The position numbers and the translations under genes were made by a program. A stretch of 5,455 nucleotides of DNA, taken from the NCBI GenBank assembly GCA_034411955.1, contig DAOUMF010000073.1, positions 1-5,455 on the forward strand. The letters are read 5' to 3'. Origin of the DNA: DAOUMF01 sp034411955. GTDB taxonomy: Bacteria > Chloroflexota > Dehalococcoidia > SM23-28-2 > RBG-16-64-32. Positions 1 through 5,354 of this stretch are shown one piece after another (the first letter of the stretch is position 1; every line of letters begins with the position of its first letter). Under the pieces are notes generated by a model. It searched no databases and was not told the origin of the DNA. It saw nothing but the letters and a program-made list of their open reading frames with translations.

Positions 1-1
1 C

Positions 2-1627
2 CTGGGCGTGGACATCGTCTCCTTCCCTGAGCTGGCGGTGACGGGCTACCCGCCGGAGGACCTGCTGCTGCGGCCTTCCTTCGTGCGGGACAATCGGAAG
101 GCGCTGGAGGCGGTGGTCGAGGGCTGCGGCGGCATCACGGCGGTGGTGGGCTTCGTGGATGCCGACGGTGACATCTACAACTCGGCGGCTGTGATCCACG
201 ACGGCCGCCTGGCCGATGTCTACCACAAGCAGCGGCTCCCAAACTACGGCGTGTTCGACGAGATGCGCTACTTTCGGTCCGGCCAGGGCTTTCCGGTATA
301 CACAGTGGCTGGCGCGGGGGGGGGCGGCAACGTGTGCGAGGACATCTGGCATCCGGGGGAGCCCACGAGGGCGCAGGCGCAGGCGGGCGCCCAGGTGATC
401 GGCAACATCAACGGCTCGCCCCACCACGCGGGCAAGCGGGGGCTCCGCCAGCAGATGCTTGTCACGCGGGCCGGCGACTACGGGGTGTTCGTCTGCTACA
501 CGAACCAGGTGGGCGGGCAGGACGAGCTGGTGTTCGACGGCGGCTCCATGGTGCTGGGGCCAGAGGGCGAACTGGTGGCCCGGGCGGCCATGTTTGAGGA
601 GGAGCTGCTGGTCTGCGACCTCAACCTGGAGGAGGCGTTCAAGACCCACCTGCACGACCCTCGCCGCCGGCGGGAGCAGGCGGCCGGCGCTGCGGAGGTG
701 CGGCAGGTCGCGCTCAGCGACGATCCGTTCGTCTCCGCCAAGCCCCCCGTGGAGCGGCGGGTGGCGGCGGCGCTGGAGGCGGAGGCGGAGGTGTACGGGG
801 CGCTGGTCACGGGGACGCACGACTACGTGCGCAAGACAGGCTTCGAGAAGGTGGTCATCGCGCTCTCAGGGGGCATCGACTCCAGCCTGGTGGCGGCGAT
901 CGCTATGGACGCGATCGGCAGGGAGAACGTGGTGGGGGTGAGCATGCCCTCCCGCTACTCGTCGGAGGGGAGCATCAATGACGCCCAGGAGCTGGCGGAG
1001 AGGCTGGGGATCGAGCTGATGATCATCCCCATCGAGCCGGCGCACTCGGCGTACCTGGGGATGCTGGAGGGGGCGTTCGCCCGGACGGAGGCCGGAGTGG
1101 CCGAGGAGAACGTGCAGTCGCGCATCCGCGGCAACATCATCATGGCGCTGTCCAACAAATTCGGCTGGCTTGTGCTAGCCACGGGGAACAAGAGCGAGAT
1201 GGCCACTGGCTACGCGACGCTGTACGGGGACATGGCCGGGGGGTACGCGGTGATCAAGGACGTGCCCAAGACGCTGGTGTACCGGCTGGCCCGCCACCGC
1301 AACACCTGGCAGGACGGGCCGGTGATCCCGGAGAAGGTGATCGAGAAGCCACCATCGGCGGAGCTGAAGCCGGGGCAAGTGGACCAGGACACGCTGCCGC
1401 CCTACGAGGAACTCGATTCCATCCTCGAGGCGTATGTGGAGGACGACAAGAGTGTCGACGAGATAGTGAGGATGGGCCACGACCGCGATCTGGTGGTGCG
1501 GGTGATCCAGATGGTGAACCGCAACGAGTATAAGCGGAGACAGGCGCCGCCGGGGGTGAAGATCACGCCTCGGGCCTTCGGGCGGGACCGGCGGCTGCCG
1601 ATAGCGAATCGGTATCGGGGGTTCTAG
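2..1627 (+). CDS. nadE: Glutamine-dependent NAD+ synthetase, 5' partial
   Basis: This enzyme converts deamido-NAD to NAD+ in the cytoplasm, using ATP and ammonia released from glutamine. The frame is open to the window edge. The first possible start visible (GTG at 8) is internal, because about 40 N-terminal residues usual for the family are missing. Counting from that GTG, an N-terminal nitrilase-type glutaminase domain (about 1-215) has the catalytic Glu8 (FPEL), Lys74 (YHKQRLPNYGVFDE) and Cys110 (VCEDIWHPG). A C-terminal synthetase domain (about 255-539) has the ATP-pyrophosphatase loop SGGIDS at 287-292, then GNIIMALSNK and ATGNKSEMATGY. The C-terminus PIANRYRGF is family-like. One oddity is a run of nine G (316-324) encoding GGGG just before the catalytic Cys, where relatives usually have a hydrophobic strand; the frame is intact. 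Its last codons are repeated downstream of the transposase gene. Identification is very secure. Confidence 0.97.
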   Translation: MGVDIVSFPELAVTGYPPEDLLLRPSFVRDNRKALEAVVEGCGGITAVVGFVDADGDIYNSAAVIHDGRLADVYHKQRLPNYGVFDEMRYFRSGQGFPVYTVAGAGGGGNVCEDIWHPGEPTRAQAQAGAQVIGNINGSPHHAGKRGLRQQMLVTRAGDYGVFVCYTNQVGGQDELVFDGGSMVLGPEGELVARAAMFEEELLVCDLNLEEAFKTHLHDPRRRREQAAGAAEVRQVALSDDPFVSAKPPVERRVAAALEAEAEVYGALVTGTHDYVRKTGFEKVVIALSGGIDSSLVAAIAMDAIGRENVVGVSMPSRYSSEGSINDAQELAERLGIELMIIPIEPAHSAYLGMLEGAFARTEAGVAEENVQSRIRGNIIMALSNKFGWLVLATGNKSEMATGYATLYGDMAGGYAVIKDVPKTLVYRLARHRNTWQDGPVIPEKVIEKPPSAELKPGQVDQDTLPPYEELDSILEAYVEDDKSVDEIVRMGHDRDLVVRVIQMVNRNEYKRRQAPPGVKITPRAFGRDRRLPIANRYRGF

Positions 1628-1628
1628 G
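1603..1628 (+). repeat. Left copy of 26-bp direct repeat (nadE 3' end)
   Basis: This stretch holds the nadE codons for A-N-R-Y-R-G-F plus the stop codon and flanking bases. It matches 2124-2149 at 24 of 26 positions with no gaps, at an offset of 521 bp. The two differences (T1609/C2130 and C1616/A2137) are third-base Asn AAT/AAC and first-base Arg CGG/AGG, both synonymous. AGGGG at 1626-1630, overlapping the stop codon, also makes a Shine-Dalgarno 7 nt before the transposase GTG at 1638. Confidence 0.9.
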
Positions 1629-1637
1629 GGCCTGGTT

Positions 1638-2087
1638 GTGGCCAAGCGCCTGTCACTCGGAGATGGGGGTACACCGCGCAATGAATTGCGCGGCTTCAGT
1701 GGTGGGAGGCCTCGGCTCTATCACGTGTGGTTCTCAACGAAGCGGCGGAAGCGGCTTCTCGTGGGAGATATCGAGATTCAGACGAGGCGGCTTCTCAAAC
1801 GCATTGCCGCCGACAAGGCAATCGACCTAAGAGAATGCGAGACCCTGATCGACCACGTCCACCTGATGATGTCAACACCGACGCAGCACTTGTCTCGACA
1901 CAGGAAGCTTCTCAAGGGCATCTCTGCACGCATGCTCTTTCGGCAGTTCCCTGATCTGAAGCCAGATGCCTGCACGGCTCACTTCTGGCAACGTGGGTTC
2001 GGCTATCGAGAGCTTGGCAATGACGAAGAGGGTGTGGCGTGGTACATTCGGACGCAGAAGCGGAGACTTGGAAGGTATGAGCGCTAG
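1638..2087 (+). CDS. tnpA: IS200/IS605-like Y1 transposase
   Basis: The 149-residue product is a Y1 (HUH) single-strand DNA transposase that would cut and rejoin hairpin-ended DNA. The core reads LYHVWFSTKRRKRLL at 27-41, the metal-binding H-V-H at 73-75 (IDHVHLMM), HFWQRGFGYRE at 115-125, and the probable nucleophile Tyr136 in WYIRTQ, so all key residues are present. Length is normal for a stand-alone Y1 protein. GTG at 1638 is chosen because AGGGG lies 7 nt upstream; TTG at 1686 is the only other plausible start before the domain and lies inside the left hairpin. Residues 1-25 are therefore not domain sequence and may be only element-end DNA. The gene starts 10 bp after nadE and could be translated from its message. 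No second gene (tnpB-like) is present. It could also be classed as a REP-associated transposase. Confidence 0.9.
   Translation: MAKRLSLGDGGTPRNELRGFSGGRPRLYHVWFSTKRRKRLLVGDIEIQTRRLLKRIAADKAIDLRECETLIDHVHLMMSTPTQHLSRHRKLLKGISARMLFRQFPDLKPDACTAHFWQRGFGYRELGNDEEGVAWYIRTQKRRLGRYER
1674..1693 (+). repeat. Left-end palindrome of Y1 element
   Basis: This is a perfect inverted repeat with arms CCGCGCAAT and ATTGCGCGG and a 2-nt centre (GA). Its arm resembles the right-end arm GCCGCGCATT. Such hairpins are the expected recognition sites of Y1 transposases. It overlaps the beginning of the annotated transposase frame, so it could also hinder translation. Confidence 0.8.
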
Positions 2088-2091
2088 CTGG

Positions 2092-2118
2092 GAGCCGCGC
2101 ATTTCAATGCGCGGGCTC
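2092..2118 (+). repeat. Right-end palindrome of Y1 element
   Basis: Arms GAGCCGCGCATT and AATGCGCGGGCTC pair over 12 bp with a TC centre and one bulged G (2115). It starts 5 nt after the transposase stop codon and ends 6 nt before the second copy of the nadE tail. Its core shares the CCGCGCA / TGCGCGG arms of the left hairpin, which supports pairing as the two element ends. It could also act as a transcription terminator, although no T-run follows. Confidence 0.8.
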
Positions 2119-2123
2119 ATGTC

Positions 2124-2149
2124 AGCGAACCGGTATAGGGGGTTCTAGG
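2124..2149 (+). repeat. Right copy of 26-bp direct repeat (nadE 3' end)
   Basis: This second copy of the nadE end still encodes A-N-R-Y-R-G-F-stop in a frame attached to no gene. It lies immediately before the HAD gene, which starts at 2151, 2 bp after this copy's stop codon. It also holds that gene's ribosome binding site. This is probably the original nadE/HAD junction, displaced by the insertion, or the tail of a diverged nadE homologue. Confidence 0.9.
2137..2142 (+). promoter_or_regulatory. Ribosome binding site of HAD gene
   Basis: AGGGGG sits 8 nt before GTG 2151 and lies inside the duplicated nadE tail. The alternative ATG at 2166 has no comparable site at a proper distance, so this decides the start. 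In the left copy the equivalent position reads CGGGGG. Confidence 0.65.
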
Positions 2150-2150
2150 C

Positions 2151-2777
2151 GTGAGTAGCGACGGGATGGTTCGGGCCGTGTTCTTCGACTTCGGCGGCGT
2201 GGTCGCGCGGCTGGACAGGGAACTGCTGGCCGCTTTCGAGCGCCGCCATGGCCTGCCGGGGGGCAGCTTCCTGAAGGCGCTGTACACAATCCCGGAGTGG
2301 AATGCCCTGGAGATAGGCCAGGGCAGCGAGGACGCCTGGATGGACGCCGCGAAGCGTAAGCTGGACGAGATCGCCGGACGGGTGCTTCCAGATATCAGCG
2401 AGGAGCGGGCCACGATGTGGCGGACACTGGATCAGGATGTGGTGGGGCTGGCCCGGCGACTAGCGTCCCGGTACGGTGTGGGTGTGCTCTCCAACGCGAC
2501 ACCCAGGTTGGAGAGTGAGTTGAACGACTATCACAAGCTCGGCGGTGTGTTCAAGGTTATCGTGAACTCGTCGCGGGTGGGGATCGCCAAGCCGGACGTG
2601 CGCATCTACCGCCTGGCGGCGGAGCGCATGGACGTGGAGCCGTCCGTCTGTGTGCACATCGACGATCTAGAGCACAACGTGGAGGGGGCGCGCCAGGCGG
2701 GCTTCTACGGCATCCACCACAGGGGCGACTACGACGCCCTGGAGCGGGAGCTGCGGTCGCTGGGGGTGGAATGGTAG
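2151..2777 (+). CDS. HAD-superfamily hydrolase (IA-like)
   Basis: The 208-residue product is a soluble haloacid dehalogenase-type hydrolase, probably a phosphatase; the substrate cannot be read from sequence. Motif I is FFDFGGVV with nucleophile Asp13. The usual second Asp of DxD is replaced by Gly15, as is common in the DFGGV subgroup. A helical cap spans about 20-95. Motif II is VLSNAT (Ser114, Asn115). Motif III Lys147 lies in GIAKPD, and motif IV is IDDLEHN (Asp171, Asp172) followed by GARQAGF. Length is typical. GTG 2151 is preferred over ATG 2166 because of the AGGGGG upstream. Without the transposon it would directly follow nadE as an operon partner. A role in nucleotide turnover is conceivable from that but is not shown. 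Confidence 0.92.
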   Translation: MSSDGMVRAVFFDFGGVVARLDRELLAAFERRHGLPGGSFLKALYTIPEWNALEIGQGSEDAWMDAAKRKLDEIAGRVLPDISEERATMWRTLDQDVVGLARRLASRYGVGVLSNATPRLESELNDYHKLGGVFKVIVNSSRVGIAKPDVRIYRLAAERMDVEPSVCVHIDDLEHNVEGARQAGFYGIHHRGDYDALERELRSLGVEW

Positions 2778-2819
2778 CGGTCGGGGCGCCAGGCCGCCGA
2801 CTGTAGGGCGTGCAGAATC

Positions 2820-2839
2820 CGGCGCTCAGCCCGGCGCCG
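2820..2839 (+). other. Weak hairpin between convergent genes
   Basis: CGGCGC (2820-2825) pairs with GCGCCG (2834-2839) around an 8-nt loop, in the 87-bp gap between the convergent HAD and membrane-protein genes. Position suggests a shared terminator, but neither strand has a T-run after the stem. Nothing else was seen in this gap. Confidence 0.25.
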
Positions 2840-2864
2840 CATTCCTTGTGTTGCGCTGTGTACG

Positions 2865-3080
2865 CTAGCGTTCCAGCTTTTCGCGAACGCGCCCGATGTT
2901 GTAGAAGAGGACGGTCTGTACCACCACGGAGACGAAGGCCAGGACGAACCAGACGGAGACCGGCAGCTCCGAGACCCCGGCCACGAACACCATGAGGGCG
3001 AGGATGAACACCTCCAGACCAACCAGTTCGAGGCGCAGGCGGACGGGCCGCGAGGAACGCCAGCGTGAAACGGTAGCCAT
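2865..3080 (-). CDS. Small two-helix membrane protein, unknown function
   Basis: This 71-residue protein is not recognised as a named family. An Arg-rich N-terminus (Arg at 6, 8, 11, 14 and 16) precedes a hydrophobic stretch at about 18-37 and a second at about 41-61, and the C-terminus GRVREKLER is charged. By the positive-inside rule both ends would be cytoplasmic, giving a helical hairpin in the inner membrane. The ATG has AAGG (3086-3089) 5 nt upstream on the minus strand, which supports translation. It is convergent with the HAD gene and divergent from tldD, so it is transcribed alone. The coherent hydrophobic pattern argues against a shadow frame in GC-rich DNA. No function can be assigned. 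Confidence 0.7.
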   Translation of the reverse strand: MATVSRWRSSRPVRLRLELVGLEVFILALMVFVAGVSELPVSVWFVLAFVSVVVQTVLFYNIGRVREKLER

Positions 3081-3135
3081 CTCAACCTTGTAAACCGTCG
3101 AGGACGGCTATTGTTACAGGCGGCGGCGCCCGAAG

Positions 3136-3165
3136 TGGACACTGAGAGGGCGGGCTGGCTACAAT
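3136..3165 (+). promoter_or_regulatory. Sigma70-like promoter for tldD
   Basis: TGGACA (3136-3141, 5 of 6 to the consensus -35) and TACAAT (3160-3165, 5 of 6 to the -10) are separated by 18 nt. Transcription would start near 3172, giving a leader of about 55 nt before tldD. This is the only good match noticed in the 148-bp gap between the divergent genes. Confidence 0.5.
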
Positions 3166-3216
3166 GGCTCGTAATCCGCCGCAGGGGCGGAGTTCCCCGG
3201 CCACATCGGCAGTTTC

Positions 3217-3222
3217 GGAGGG
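3217..3222 (+). promoter_or_regulatory. Shine-Dalgarno deciding the tldD start
   Basis: GGAGGG directly abuts the ATG at 3223, too close for use, but lies 6 nt before the in-frame GTG at 3229. This favours GTG 3229 as the real start. Confidence 0.7.
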
Positions 3223-3228
3223 ATGCAC

Positions 3229-4815
3229 GTGCCCCAGAGAGTGAGCATCGATGCCATCCCGCAGGTGCGGGACGCCGTGTTCGACCTCGTTGCGTCTTAT
3301 CCCCGCGGCAAGCGCCACTGCCGCTACGCCGACGTCCGCATCGAGGTGGGCGAGGGGAAGGTGGCGGTGGCCGAGAACGGGATGGACAAGTTCAGCGGGG
3401 AGGACTACGGCTTCGGCTTCGGCGTCCGCGTGTTGGCGGGCGAGAGGCTGGCAGCGCCCGGTTACTTCGGCGAGATCATCGGCGCCGCCGACCTGCCGGA
3501 GCTGCGGGGCCACCTCCAGGAGGGGCTGGACCACGCCTACGAACGCGCGCTGGCCAACGCCCGCGCCAAGGAGGGAGCGCGCATCCGCTTCCCCGGCCTG
3601 GGCGAAGCGCTGTACGACATGCCGCTGGCGCCCATCGAGGTGCGTCAGGACACGGTAGAGGCGCAGTACGAGATCGACCCGCGGACGGTGCCGCTGGAGG
3701 AGGCGGGCAAGTACGTGCGGGAGGTGTCGCAGCGGGTGCAGGGGCTGGACCCCAGCGTGGCCTTCAACTACATCTCGGCCTATACGATGCTGGAGCGGCA
3801 GCTCTTCGTCAGCTCCGAGGGGGCGACCATCGAGCAGCCGTGGGCGATCACGCAGGGGACGTGCTTCGTGGTGGCCCAGGGGAAGGACGGACACCAGGAG
3901 CTGTACGACTTCACAGGCCACCAGCGGGGCTGGGAGCTGATCACCCGCGGGATAGAGGGTGGAGTTTCCGCCGGAGGCGGACCGGCTATCCAGTTCCCCC
4001 ACCTGATGGACTTCTCGCTGGAGCTGGCGCGCGATACGGTGACCCTAGCCTCCTGCCGGCCGCTCAAGGCCACCGACAAGGAAGTGGTGGTGGTCACCGA
4101 CCCGCACTACAACGCCCTGCTCTGCCACGAGGTGGTGGGTCACCCGACGGAGCTGGATCGGGCGCTGAAGTTCGAGACGGGGTACGCGGGGCGCTCGTGG
4201 TTCCTGCGTGACCTGAAGGAGAACCAGCTCGGCAAGCGGGTGGGCTCCGACCTGGTGACGGCGTTCAGCGACCCCACGATCGAGGGGTTCGGGCATTACA
4301 TGTACGACGACGAGGGGACGCTGGCGCGACGCGTGTACCACCTCGACAAGGGGACATTGAGCGGCTTCGCGAACAGCCGACAGACGGCGGCGACGATGGG
4401 ACTGGAGCCCAACGGCCACTATAAGGCGACGGACGCCTCGCTGGTGCCTCTGATCCGGATGTCGAACACGGCGTTCGCGCCGGGGGAGCGGGACCCGCAC
4501 GACATAATCCGCGAGGTGGACGACGGCTACTACGTGGTCGGCCACCGCATCCCGTCCATCGCCGAGTCGCGGGAGAACTTCCGGATCACGGCGATGAAGG
4601 TGTACGAGATCAAGAAGGGGGAGATCGGGGAGATGTTCCGCGACGGGGGGCTGATGAGCGATACGCGGGACTACTTCCTGAACGTGGACGCGGTGGGGGA
4701 CGATTTCCGGCTGTACGCGATCCCGAACTGCGGCAAGGGCCAGCCGATGCAGACGAAGCGGATGAGCAACGGCGGCCCGACGATGCGCTCGCGTGCACGC
4801 CTGACGGGGGTGTAG
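3229..4815 (+). CDS. tldD: TldD/PmbA-family metalloprotease (TldD-type)
   Basis: The 528-residue product is a TldD-type zinc protease. In E. coli TldD works with TldE to degrade unfolded peptides and to process microcin B17, in the cytoplasm. Numbering from GTG 3229, an N-terminal TldD fold includes YGFGFGVRV (60-68). The metal site HEVVGH has His300, Glu301 and His305, and a conserved NCGKGQP with Cys501 supplies the likely further ligand. MSNTAF (411-416) and the DDEG segment (360-363) are also family-like. The HExxxH site marks it as the catalytic TldD type rather than TldE. It is longer than E. coli TldD (about 480 residues). The ATG at 3223 would add two residues but is mis-spaced from GGAGGG. 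No tldE partner is visible. The last 14 codons recur in diverged form at 4923-4984, and a 34-bp repeat begins 3 bp after the stop codon. Confidence 0.95.
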   Translation: MPQRVSIDAIPQVRDAVFDLVASYPRGKRHCRYADVRIEVGEGKVAVAENGMDKFSGEDYGFGFGVRVLAGERLAAPGYFGEIIGAADLPELRGHLQEGLDHAYERALANARAKEGARIRFPGLGEALYDMPLAPIEVRQDTVEAQYEIDPRTVPLEEAGKYVREVSQRVQGLDPSVAFNYISAYTMLERQLFVSSEGATIEQPWAITQGTCFVVAQGKDGHQELYDFTGHQRGWELITRGIEGGVSAGGGPAIQFPHLMDFSLELARDTVTLASCRPLKATDKEVVVVTDPHYNALLCHEVVGHPTELDRALKFETGYAGRSWFLRDLKENQLGKRVGSDLVTAFSDPTIEGFGHYMYDDEGTLARRVYHLDKGTLSGFANSRQTAATMGLEPNGHYKATDASLVPLIRMSNTAFAPGERDPHDIIREVDDGYYVVGHRIPSIAESRENFRITAMKVYEIKKGEIGEMFRDGGLMSDTRDYFLNVDAVGDDFRLYAIPNCGKGQPMQTKRMSNGGPTMRSRARLTGV

Positions 4816-4818
4816 GAT

Positions 4819-4852
4819 CTGTCATTCCGAGGAGCGCAGCGACGAGGAATCT
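4819..4852 (+). repeat. 34-bp dispersed repeat, copy A
   Basis: This copy begins CTGTCATTCCGAGGAGCGCA and ends GCGACGAGGAATCT, 3 bp after the tldD stop codon. It is identical to copy C (5416-5449) and differs from copy B (4991-5024) by one base. Outer arms ATTCC and GGAAT can pair. It is followed by TTGCC rather than a spaced GTG, and no gene follows. Confidence 0.95.
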
Positions 4853-4880
4853 TGCCTTCACCCCGACCTGCCGGTCACCT

Positions 4881-4914
4881 CTCTCCCGCTCGCGCGAGAG
4901 GGATCTGGGGAGAG
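4881..4914 (+). repeat. Second palindromic repeat with nested stems
   Basis: Arms CTCTCCC (4881-4887) and GGGAGAG (4908-4914) enclose the perfect palindrome CTCGCGCGAG (4889-4898). The layout resembles intergenic CTCTCCC...GGGAGAG repeats familiar from many GC-rich genomes. It lies between copy A and the duplicated tldD tail. Confidence 0.6.
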
Positions 4915-4919
4915 GGCCG

Positions 4920-4987
4920 AGCGGCGGCCCGACGATGCGGAGCCGGGCCTGCCTGACGGCAGGCGGGCGCGGCTAACGGGCGTGTCA
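4920..4987 (+). pseudogene. Diverged duplicate of tldD 3' end
   Basis: Codons at 4923-4949 and 4970-4984 align with tldD 4771-4812 and still encode G-G-P-T-M-R-S-R-A and R-L-T-G-V. Identity is 33 of 42 bases. All seven changed codons are synonymous: Arg CGC/CGG, Ser TCG/AGC, Arg CGT/CGG, Ala GCA/GCC, Arg CGC/CGG, Leu CTG/CTA, Gly GGG/GGC. A 20-nt insertion (4950-4969) breaks the frame, and the stop codon position reads TCA. The homology continues into repeat copy B, at the same distance as tldD to copy A. It is therefore a remnant of the end of a tldD homologue, not a working gene. Confidence 0.8.
4947..4964 (+). repeat. Short hairpin inserted in tldD-tail copy
   Basis: GCCTGCC and GGCAGGC form a 7-bp stem with a TGAC loop. 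It largely coincides with the 20 nt that interrupt the duplicated tldD tail, so it looks like a separate small insertion or an expanded palindrome. Confidence 0.7.
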
Positions 4988-4990
4988 GAC

Positions 4991-5024
4991 CTGTCATTCC
5001 GAGGAGTGCAGCGACGAGGAATCT
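4991..5024 (+). repeat. 34-bp dispersed repeat, copy B
   Basis: This copy differs from copies A and C by one base (GAGGAGTGCAG instead of GAGGAGCGCAG). Its 3' part holds GAGGA at 5016-5020, placed 7 nt before the GIY-YIG GTG start. It lies behind the duplicated tldD tail at the same relative position as copy A behind tldD. Confidence 0.95.
5016..5020 (+). promoter_or_regulatory. Repeat-borne Shine-Dalgarno
   Basis: GAGGA inside repeat copy B lies 7 nt before GTG 5028, an ideal distance. The repeat therefore supplies the translation signal of the nuclease gene and fixes its start. Confidence 0.65.
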
Positions 5025-5027
5025 GGG

Positions 5028-5354
5028 GTGGGGAGAAGACAGTACTACGTCTATCTGCTGACTAACCGCTCCGGTACCCTGTACACGGGCGTGACGAACG
5101 ATATCCAGCGGCGGATGTACGAGCACAAGAACAAGCTTGTCGAGGGATTCACGAACAAGTACAACATACACATGCTCGTGTACTACGAGGTTACTAGCGA
5201 CGTTGGAGAAGCGCTTACCCGGGAGAAGCAGATCAAGGCTTGGCGCAGGTCAAAGCGAGTCGCGCTCATCGAATCCACGAATCCACAGTGGAGAGACCTA
5301 AGCGATGGCTGGTTTAGCCCGGCCCCACCAGATTCCTCGCTCCGCTTGGAATGA
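5028..5354 (+). CDS. GIY-YIG nuclease-domain protein
   Basis: The 108-residue product is a single-domain GIY-YIG endonuclease of the small stand-alone (YhbQ/UPF0213-like) kind. Known relatives cut DNA, but cellular roles are mostly unclear. The GIY-like YVY is at 7-9 and YIG-like YTG at 19-21. The conserved TNDIQRRMYEHK follows, with Arg28 or Arg29 as the probable catalytic Arg and His33 conserved. The metal-binding Glu66 lies in LTREKQIKAWRR, and NPQWRDL (85-91) ends the core. All expected catalytic residues are present, so it is probably active. GTG 5028 is chosen for the repeat-borne GAGGA; the next ATG would cut into the domain. The last residues (about DSSLRLE) and the TGA stop are encoded by the inverted repeat, an extension beyond the normal family end. 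Lower G+C than its neighbours suggests transfer. Confidence 0.9.
   Translation: MGRRQYYVYLLTNRSGTLYTGVTNDIQRRMYEHKNKLVEGFTNKYNIHMLVYYEVTSDVGEALTREKQIKAWRRSKRVALIESTNPQWRDLSDGWFSPAPPDSSLRLE

Larger units (their letters stand above)
1629..2123 (+). mobile_element. IS200/REP-type single-strand transposon
   Basis: A unit of roughly 495 bp lies between the two copies of the nadE-tail repeat. It contains one Y1 transposase gene and a related palindrome near each end (1674-1693 and 2092-2118). Hairpin ends and a single small Y1 gene are known traits of IS200/IS605 and REP-associated elements. The exact boundaries are inferred from the flanking repeats and are not proven. Y1 elements are not known to duplicate their target, so the 26-bp flanking repeat is unexpected. 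Sampled lines have about 58% G+C against about 68% in nadE, which supports a foreign origin. Confidence 0.75.

Noticed and set aside
1966..2148. 60-residue frame ending in ANRYRGF
   Set aside because: It mostly overlaps the transposase in another frame. Its NadE-like ending only reflects the duplicated tail, so it is not a gene.
2160..2200. Loss of the second catalytic Asp in the HAD motif (DFGG rather than DxD)
   Set aside because: DFGGV is a common, presumably functional variant in this HAD subgroup, so it is not evidence of inactivation.
2778..2864. Rho-independent terminator between the convergent genes
   Set aside because: A 6-bp GC stem exists, but no T-run follows on either strand; it is kept only as a weak hairpin.
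3082..4211. Long open frames overlapping tldD (306 residues on the minus strand, 366 on the plus strand)
   Set aside because: They overlap the secure tldD frame, are very rich in Arg, Gly, Ala and Pro, and show no family motifs. These are typical shadow frames of GC-rich coding DNA.
4610..5171. Minus-strand frames containing RFLVAALLGMT
   Set aside because: This peptide is simply the reverse-strand reading of the 34-bp repeat, seen in each copy; it is not a protein gene.
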